Positions 57,150 through 64,000 of a DNA stretch of 64,000 bases are shown piece by piece. The notes below the pieces were generated by a model that was given only the letters and a program-made list of their open reading frames with translations, searched no databases and was not told the DNA's origin. Origin of the DNA: Micropterix aruncella (taxonomy: Eukaryota; Arthropoda; Insecta; Lepidoptera; Micropterigidae); contig OX155961.1 in NCBI GenBank assembly GCA_944548615.1, forward strand, positions 19,490,746 through 19,554,745, read 5' to 3'. The translations under genes were made by a program, and so were the position numbers. Numbering within the stretch: position 1 is the stretch's first letter; every line of letters starts with the position of its first letter.

Positions 57150-57857
57150 GCCTTACTCCCAAGCCGTTTTGTCATTTACATAATCAGATATTGTATAGTA
57201 TTCATTTTTATACAATTTTGCTTTGATGGTAGCTTTAAACTTATTTACAGATAGTTCTCTAATAGTATGAGGAAGTTTGTTATAGAAGCGTATAGGTACA
57301 TTGTCCCAAAAAAGAATTGCTTATTTTGTGGAGACGAGTAGCACGTACAACAAGGTTATGCTTATGTCTAGTATTAACATTATGAGTGTCGCTTTTTATT
57401 TTAAACTTGTCAATATTCTTGTGGACATACAACAGATTTTCGTATATATATATTGTGATGCAACAGTAAGAATATTTATCTCTTTGAATTTTTCTCTAAG
57501 TGAAACTCGAAGACCAAGTTTATATATAGCTCTTACAGCACGTTTCTGTAGTATAAAGATGTTATTTATGTCCGCACAGCTTCCCCAGAGAAGAATCCCA
57601 TAGGACATGATGCTATGAAAGTAACTAAAGTATACTATTCTTGCTGTGTCTACATCAGTCAGCCGCCTTATTGTTTTAACTGCGTATGCCGCAGAGCTAA
57701 GTATTCTTGACATTTTCTCAATTTGTGGGCCCCATTGTAATTTGGAGTCAATTGTTATCCCTAGAAACACAGTTGAAGCAACAGGCTCCAGTCTAGTTCC
57801 ATTTATTTCTACATTGGTTTGTACCTGCTTAACATTAGGTGTAGAAAATTTAATCAC
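57150..57857 (-). pseudogene. ORF2 part 3: RT thumb/C-terminal region
   Basis: Continues the RT in the next frame: TKVIKFSTPNVKQVQTN, STVFLGITIDSKLQWGPQIE, RIVYFSYFHSIMSYGILLWG. The shift is a single base at GAATAAAAACC (about 57862). The open frame ends at 57396. Further C-terminal codons typical of the family (THNVNTRHKHNLVV, SFLG) can be read in shifted frames to about 57150. Confidence 0.8.
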
Positions 57858-57865
57858 TTTGGTTT

Positions 57866-58834
57866 TTATTCATTTAATAGTAGGTTATTTACATTAAACC
57901 AATTAACAACTTTTGAGAGTGCATTGTTAACTTCGTCATAATTGTACAATTTTCGACTAATTTTAAACGTCAAAGAAGTATCATCAGCAAACAATACAAC
58001 TTCGTGATTATTCCTTATGTGAAAGGGTAAATCATTGATGTATATTAAGAAGAGAAATGGGCCAAGAATGGAGCCTTGTGGGACACCCATGGTGACCATT
58101 GATCCTGGTGATCTTTTACCGTTTACATCAACCTTCTGAATTCTATTTCCCAAGTAAGAAGTAAGAAGACCAAGAGCCTTGTTCCTAATGCCATAGTGAT
58201 GTAATTTCCTAACTAGTGTATCATGGTGTACACAATCAAATGCCTTAGACAAGTCACAGAAGATGCCTAATGCGTCTTGTGACTCTTCCCAGGCATTCAA
58301 TATACCTGTCAATAGTTCGGTTCCCGCATCTATGGTTAAGCAACCCTTCGTAAATCCAAACTGTTTCTTGTGAAGTAAATTATATTTGTTAAAATGAGTG
58401 TGCAATTGTTTAAGAATTAATTTTTCGAAAATTTTACTCAAAGTGGGAAGTACGGAAACTGGTCGAAAATTCGAGGGATCAGAAGTATCGCCAGATTTAA
58501 ATAATGGTATAACTTTACTATGTTTCATCAGATCAGGAAACACTCCAGAAGTAACACAACAATTGAATATATATGCTAGATAAGGTGCGATTATTTCTAT
58601 GATGTATGAAATAGTTTTTACAGAATATCCCCAAAGGTCCATAGTTTTCTTTATCTCAATTGTTTTAAAGGCATTTATTATATCATTGCAGTTAACAATA
58701 GTGAAAGCGAAGTCGGTAACACATGCGGAAACGCTTTCTTTAGGTAGCATCTCAGCTGAAATGGAAGACGACTTGAGGGCGTTAGTCGTTATTAACGGTA
58801 TATTCGTAAAAAAATCGCTCAAACTCAGTCGCAA
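57866..58834 (-). CDS. ORF2 part 2: reverse transcriptase domain
   Basis: 322 codons with the RT core: IPLFKSGDTSDPSNFRPVSV (fingers, about 109-128), FCDLSKAFDCVHHDTL with catalytic Asp194, GVPQGSILGPFLF (about 250-262) and LFADDTSL with Asp284-Asp285. All catalytic residues are intact. Overlaps the endonuclease frame by 53 bases at its start because of a one-base frameshift, and ends in NNLLLNE and stop just before the next part. Confidence 0.9.
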   Translation of the reverse strand: MRLSLSDFFTNIPLITTNALKSSSISAEMLPKESVSACVTDFAFTIVNCNDIINAFKTIEIKKTMDLWGYSVKTISYIIEIIAPYLAYIFNCCVTSGVFPDLMKHSKVIPLFKSGDTSDPSNFRPVSVLPTLSKIFEKLILKQLHTHFNKYNLLHKKQFGFTKGCLTIDAGTELLTGILNAWEESQDALGIFCDLSKAFDCVHHDTLVRKLHHYGIRNKALGLLTSYLGNRIQKVDVNGKRSPGSMVTMGVPQGSILGPFLFLIYINDLPFHIRNNHEVVLFADDTSLTFKISRKLYNYDEVNNALSKVVNWFNVNNLLLNE

Positions 58835-60068
58835 CTTCCATATCCACTTTAATATCTAAATTATTTATCTTTAAATGAAAGCCCCTTGTGCGAGCTATAA
58901 CCCTATTTGTTTCATTATTAATAATATTCCATGTAGCTTTAATTTTGTTTGTAGAGTTTTTGATCTTATTCTTCAAATAAATTGACTTAGCAGTGGAACA
59001 GGCTCGTTTGAATATTTTGGAATAGTTATTTACATAATTCTTAAAAGTCGCACTATGATTATAAGTTTTTTCGTTATACAGTTCATACAATTTATTACGG
59101 CTTTTGTTAATACCAACAGTTGCCCAATCACTAAAGCATAAGCGATCACTGATCGATTTCGTTTTAGGTAGGAAGATTCTATTAAATTCAACTCTAATTA
59201 ATTCAAAGAATGAGTCATAAAGTTGGTCAGGATTGTCATGAATTGGCAACCTTTGTAATTTGCTAATTAAGCTAGATTTAAATTCCCCTAGACGACACTC
59301 AGTAATTGGAATAAAACTAATATGTTTTCTTAAAACCCTAGTGCTTTTCTTAGGAAATGATACTAACTGACCGCAGTGATCAGAGTGCAAAATATTAATT
59401 AGTGATTTATAATTGGGTTTTATGTTTGTGAATATATTATCTATACAAGTAGCACTTGAGGCAGTTATCCTCGTAGGTTCAAGAAAAACATTATATAAGT
59501 TAAATGATCTAAATAAATTTAAAAAGTTACATGTCAAGGATTTTTTTTCTAATATATTGATGTTAAAGTCTCCACAAATAACAATTGTTTTAGGACTGTT
59601 GGTTATTTTGAATAAGGCATCTTCCATAATTTTATAAAAAGCTTCATAAGGCGCACATGGTGGTTTGTATACACTCATAACAATGGTTTCCTCCAATTCT
59701 ATACATGCAATCTCTAAAACTCGTTCGACAGAGAGGCTCACAATATCACGTCTTTCATTAAATTTCAAGCATTTCTTTGTAATTATTGAAGAGCCACCAC
59801 GTATCAACCCAACTCTGTTAAATGAGCTGGCAATCTGATGGTTATTGGAACTGAAAATGATCTGATGGCTTTTGAGCCATGATTCTGATATACATAGAAT
59901 GTCGATATGATTACAGTTCAAGAACAATTCTAATTCTAGCTCTTTGCCTATTAATCCCTGAATATTCTGATGCACCAGATTTATACAATTTTTTGGCATA
60001 TTTTCATGAGTAATAACCACTGATGGGGATATCAGATTATTTATATTATTAATTTTCTCTGAAGACAA
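58782..60068 (-). CDS. ORF2 part 1: AP-endonuclease domain
   Basis: 428 codons. APE-type endonuclease motifs in order: HQNIQGL with catalytic Asn35, CISESWL with Glu62, CGDFNIN (Asp167, Asn169), CIDNIF (about 208-213) and LHSDHC with Asp230-His231. This enzyme nicks chromosomal DNA to prime reverse transcription. The C-terminal 150 residues are the linker to the RT (SFFELIRVEFNRIFLP...). The frame runs past the join into YEYTVNND and a stop. The correct continuation is in the frame of 57866-58834, the shift lying in an A7 run near 58807-58813. The true start may be upstream in another frame. Confidence 0.88.
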   Translation of the reverse strand: MSSEKINNINNLISPSVVITHENMPKNCINLVHQNIQGLIGKELELELFLNCNHIDILCISESWLKSHQIIFSSNNHQIASSFNRVGLIRGGSSIITKKCLKFNERRDIVSLSVERVLEIACIELEETIVMSVYKPPCAPYEAFYKIMEDALFKITNSPKTIVICGDFNINILEKKSLTCNFLNLFRSFNLYNVFLEPTRITASSATCIDNIFTNIKPNYKSLINILHSDHCGQLVSFPKKSTRVLRKHISFIPITECRLGEFKSSLISKLQRLPIHDNPDQLYDSFFELIRVEFNRIFLPKTKSISDRLCFSDWATVGINKSRNKLYELYNEKTYNHSATFKNYVNNYSKIFKRACSTAKSIYLKNKIKNSTNKIKATWNIINNETNRVIARTRGFHLKINNLDIKVDMEVATEFERFFYEYTVNND

Positions 60069-60400
60069 TTGTATTAAATTACCATTATTGCTACTTAAGT
60101 TTTCATTTTCATTAATTACATAGCCAGAGTTTCCCTCTATTGTCTTAAAGTCTAATTTAAAGAATATGCAACATATTCTGAATTGTCATTACTTAATGTC
60201 AAATCGTTTAACTGCTCATTAGTAGCAGTGGTGTTTGCCGATGTTTTGCCTGAGTAATTCAAACAATATGATAGCCCATTTGCTAACTGTTTTTTACAAA
60301 AATTTGAAAGATAAACATTATCTATTGTGAAAGAGTAAAAATACTTCGAAGCATGAATCGATTTTACAAAGAAAGATCATTGCGTGCCCCAAAATGAGGG

Positions 60401-60609
60401 AAGAAAAACACGTGTGACGGGTAAGACTGATCAAGGTCCACGCGGTAACGGTATACCTTGATCAGCCTTTCCTGTCAGGTCCAGAGGTGAAGTACTTCGA
60501 TTACCCTCCGGTTGATGCTGAGGAGGAACTTTAACGGGAAATACTGATCAAGGGCAATTACTTTTCCACTCTTTCGTTTTTTCTGAGGTATAATTTTAGT
60601 AAAACGTAT
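60401..60609. other. Gene-free stretch
   Basis: Contains two inverted TGATCAAGG/CCTTGATCA words near 60430 and 60460. No coding signal. Confidence 0.4.
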
Positions 60610-60762
60610 TTATAAATAGGATAGAAAACGAATTTACCTCGTGAAATTTGTAGAACCCGACGTTTCGGTGACGTTGCAGCCGCCGTTGGCGGCTGCAACG
60701 TCACCGAAACGTCGGGTCCTACAAATTTCACGCGGTAAATTCGTTTTCTATCCTATTTATAA
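60610..60762. repeat. Near-perfect 75-bp-arm hairpin made of two inverted family P ends
   Basis: Arms 60610-60684 and 60688-60762 are inverted copies with very few mismatches and a 3-nt loop (GTT). Both arms carry the P sequence GACGTTTCGGTGACGTTGCA / TGCAACGTCACCGAAACGTC. The right arm continues into the usual P tail (ATAATGTCAAACAACCGCGA). So two P 3' ends are joined back to back at one point. Confidence 0.92.
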
Positions 60763-61434
60763 TGTCAAACAACCGCGATAGTCTTCGATTTTATAAAACG
60801 TATTTATTTTTAGAATGCCAAATATTCTTATTTTTGTATTATCCTTATATTACAGTTTTCGTTTTTTTTTTACTGAGAAACATGTAGTTTAAGAAAATTA
60901 TATTTTTGTTAGAAATTCAAATATATTTGGTTTATAAACGAAATAATTTTTTTGCTCTCTTAAATTTTTGCTAAAATATCATTTTTGAGTTAGTAAATTT
61001 AAAAAAATGGAAATAACAAAAAAACTATTTAATTTTGATAATTATTCCCCGTGATACATCAGTTACTAAGTTCAATTTTGGGTAAAGCTAAGTTAAATAT
61101 CCTTTAAGATCTTATTTTCAAGCTCCAATTACTTACTAAGTATGTTTTTAAAATGTGTGCTTTAAATTTGACATTTTGTACTTTTAAACTTACCACATAA
61201 TATAATTAGGTTCGTTGTCGGCACTCTTTGCTTTCCTTTAACTATAATATATCGTTGGCGATTGGTGAATTCAAGACCTTTAAATGCGATTATCACAAAT
61301 TTAGTTAAATTTCAGTTTTGAGGATAGAAAGTTTATAATCCCATTAGATCCAAACATTCGTCCTCTTGTCACGTGTACAGTATTGAAATTAAATCATGCA
61401 AGAAGTAACAATTTTAGAGTCTTACTTTGTGAAA
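60763..61434. other. Family P tail then gene-free stretch
   Basis: The first 40 bp complete the P tail. The rest is AT-rich without features. Confidence 0.45.
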
Positions 61435-61600
61435 GACTAGGATCTTGTCGAGAAAGCCCAACGCAGAGCGACCAAGATGCCAATGGGTTTAAAAAGCTGG
61501 AATATTCAGAGAGACTCCTCTGATTATAACTCCTCACACTCAAGGATCGTCGGATCAGGGGTGACTATTGAGATGTATAAGATCCTCAACGGTTGTTAAA
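61435..61600 (+). pseudogene. LINE RT C-terminal remnant
   Basis: DLVEKAQRRATKMPMGLKSW, then (frame kept) TIEMYKILNGC and stop. The VQRRATKxxxGL...YEERL...MIEMYKILNG order is a common LINE RT tail. The middle is degraded. Confidence 0.6.
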
Positions 61601-62626
61601 AATTGTCTTGAGTCGTCTTCAATCTATAAGCTGAACCAAACGCATTACCAGCGAGAACACATAGGTATATGTTTGATGATGTGGTTACTATGCTTACGTT
61701 TAAAATATTACAAATTATAGAAAAATCGAATGACACCTACACATACAGCAAAAAACTTTCTATGGAACTGCTCACCATATACAAAACTAGATTCAAAAGG
61801 TCTGTACTAAGACACGTCGATTTTTGTGCTTTATTTTATTTTTGGCGACGAATAACTAAATTTATATGTCTATGTCCCTCTTATTTATAAAGCTTGCCCC
61901 GTAACTAGATAGACAATCTTACTGAATTGTAGCTCTTTGTTCACTGGCACCCATATGCTGGTATTCAAAGATCAATTCATGTACATAGTTGCAGTTACTC
62001 ATCTAACAACCACCGTTATCTCCAACAGGGTTGACCTAGTATCTTTGATAAATTCCTAATTAGGATTAGGACCATATTAAAACTCCAAGTGTAAGATCTA
62101 AAGCCCTAAGATAAATACAAGAATTAATTTAAGCTAGTTGTTCAGAAATGTTATTACTCTTAAAATATGAGCAGTGAGGTACTATAACCAAGAGAATTTG
62201 TTTTAAGGATTAAGTCAAAAATAAACACCTCCTCAATTATCCTAGGTTATAATCTCTCGCACAAGAAATTTATCACGGGTACACAGAACTACACTGCATA
62301 ATATGTTCTTGTATACTCTCCCAGAATTATAGAGCATTAACGGTTTGAACCACCCAATAAAAAAAAAAAATATTAGGGATAATGTGATAATGAAGTATAG
62401 TTTTATGTGTAAAATAGAAATAGACTAAGTCCGATGTTCGCTCTAAGCATTAAACATTGTGTTTATCTTACCGCAGATACTACGCCGATGGAATAAATCA
62501 CAATCACACTCTGATCATATCGACAACGCACGACGTCAGAGAAACCCAATATTGACATTGGTTAAATTATTGGTTTTTAAATTCAATTTATAAAAATATT
62601 CCTTCATAAAATATATTAATTATTAA
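61601..62626. other. Gene-free stretch
   Basis: A 73-codon frame at 61669-61890 has no recognised content. Possibly more decayed LINE sequence. Confidence 0.4.
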
Positions 62627-63287
62627 TCTATACTAATATTATAAAGAGGTAAAGTTTGTGACGTTGTAGGAAGTAATCTCTGGATCTACTAAACCGATTT
62701 TGAAAATTCTTTTACCAATAGAAAGCCACGTTAATTGTAAGTATCATAGGCTATATATTAATCCGAAAAATAAAAAGACTTTTTCGTGGTAGTCGGATTT
62801 GCACAGTAAGTCAGAGAATAAACGGTCGAACGAAAACCTTTTTAACTAACGCTGCCTTAATGATGACAGATATATGATTAAGTTCTAGAGAAAAGTTGTA
62901 GAACTTGATAATGCCTACAAAAAAGTCAGCGATAGCATACGTATTTAAGTCACAAAATAGTAAATAGTAAAATAGTAACAAAATAGTAGTATATATTTAA
63001 GTCACAAAAAGTAGTATTTTATATTTTAAAAATTATTTAAATCGTTAGGTCATGTTTATTGGTCATATTATCAACAATTATGAATTATTATCAAAATAAG
63101 TAAATTTATCGTCTCAAGCGTTTAAAATACCTAAAAGACTTTTTTCGTTTTATTGCATATAATTTCCCTTTTACTGCATAAATAGTTAAAGAGATAATAC
63201 GCTCACAAGAAGACACTAAACCACACTCATAATTTCATCACAGGTAAAAAGTTTTACCGCCCAACGAAGTGGGCACGGGGCAGCCAG
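62627..63287 (+). mobile_element. Lep1-like Helitron, copy 5
   Basis: TCTATACTAATATTATAAAG after A, to CGCCCAACGAAGTGGGC and ACGGGGCAGCCAG before T. The terminal CTAG has become CCAG. An internal duplication around 62955-63005 (AAGTCACAAAATAGTA / AAGTCACAAAAAGTAG) and an internal deletion distinguish it. Confidence 0.88.
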
Positions 63288-64000
63288 TGTTATTATAAAT
63301 GGCAAAATAAATTGCTATTAGTTTCGCGGGACAATGCTATCAGCGCCACCTACATGTAACCGGCGTGGAAGGGTTGCAAAATTGTACTATGCCATGGAGA
63401 AGTCCAATACCCTATATAATCAATGGTAATTTGGTGAATATAAGAGAGATTTAATTTTAAATGGAGTGACTCGCTCTATACTTTCATGATATAGGAGGTT
63501 TGGTTTATCAATGATCCAATATTTGCCGATTTTTGAAATCAAAATATCAATACTGCCAAAAAATACAATGAAGGTTTGTGATATTAGCGATTCTTGTCTT
63601 AGAATTGAATATTTTTTCTGTAATATCCGAATAAAGTAGTATTAATTTACTTTTTTATTGTACGACTAAAACGAAAAGCGCAATCGATGGCACGGCCGTA
63701 TCGAGCTGTACCTACTAGTTGTACACCTACGTAACCAGCTTTTCGGATAAGGGAACAACCCGTGAAACACCTGCGCTCCTGATCTTCCCCGGTAAGTTTT
63801 AATGGAGTCGCCAAGGCGCGACCGCCTGCAGCTTAGCCGCCACTGCAGCGGCGAAACTTCATCCCGAGTCGTGTGATGGAACGATTTTTGGGAACACAAA
63901 TTCAGCAACAATTTCACAGGTAGCAGATTTATCTCATAAAACAGTGAAATACCTGATTTACTGCTAGCTGTAGCTATCGGAAGTGATAACGCAGATAATG
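63288..64000. other. Gene-free stretch to window end
   Basis: A minus frame at 63666-63917 (83 codons, basic, several Cys) has no domain or partner copy here. It may be TE-derived. Confidence 0.35.

Larger units (their letters stand above)
57070..60400 (-). mobile_element. Nearly complete APE-RT LINE (Jockey/CR1-type)
   Basis: Minus-strand element. Its 3' end has polyA signal (complement TTTATT at 57090-57095) and a GATTTTGATTC tail at about 57070. ORF2 parts lie at 57150-57857, 57866-58834 and 58782-60068, with open sequence upstream to about 60370 that may be the end of ORF1 (KYFYSFTIDNVYLSNFCKKQ). ORF2 is broken only by two one-base frameshifts, one in a homopolymer. This is the youngest-looking autonomous element in the window. 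The 5' end was not defined. Confidence 0.8.

Noticed and set aside
60610..60762. Hammerhead ribozyme in the P hairpin
   Set aside because: GAAACGTC is present, but I do not find the CUGAUGA core upstream in either arm. Left only as a hypothesis to test with a covariance model.
63666..63917. Cys-containing 83-codon minus frame as a host gene
   Set aside because: No domain, no splice context, no second copy. The length is within chance for a GC-richer patch.

Overview
This window looks like a repeat-saturated stretch of an insect nuclear genome, most probably a moth or butterfly. The best lineage clue is the family of short Helitrons that start TCTATACTAATATTATAA and end in a GCCCA/TGGGC hairpin followed by CTAG, which resemble the Lep1-type Helitrons known from Lepidoptera. 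APE-type non-LTR retrotransposons, SINEs, MITEs, solo LTRs and long (AT)n arrays fit an AT-rich insect. I found no convincing single-copy host gene. Every coding signal I can defend belongs to a transposable element (TE).

Layout. 0-10 kb: LTR end, retroelement fragments, two large (AT)n arrays, tRNA-derived SINEs, a minus-strand Helitron, a 5S rRNA-derived sequence and a solo LTR. 10-25 kb: LINE remains in both orientations, a hairpin MITE, a Helitron, a solo LTR nested in an older related LTR, a 3-bp-TSD MITE and an 8-bp-TSD hAT/P-like MITE. 25-31 kb: a family-Q retroposon, then a GC-rich Jockey-type element with one intact 544-aa Gag-like ORF1 and no reverse transcriptase, then an RT remnant. 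31-40 kb: Helitrons touching (AT)n arrays, Q copies, a second hairpin MITE. 40-51 kb: a mariner remnant, a foldback element carrying Q, a pogo/Tigger-like end, a MITE split by a solo LTR, an inverted-repeat cluster, and a LINE split by an RTE-like insertion and a MITE. 51-64 kb: a TTAA-flanked piggyBac-like MITE, a LINE split by Q, a nearly complete APE-RT LINE with two single-base frameshifts, a 75-bp-arm near-perfect hairpin, LINE debris and a last Helitron.

How the parts relate. The nesting gives a relative insertion order, and many insertions can be bounded at the base level by target-site duplications (TSDs). The elements form autonomous/non-autonomous pairs in principle (APE-RT LINEs could serve ORF1-only or Q retroposons), but no partner-matching 3' end was demonstrated here. 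The most unusual items are the ORF1-only element (26391-28310) and the roughly 665-bp retroposon family Q, whose 115-codon frame recurs among copies. Gene-free stretches are listed as separate entries.
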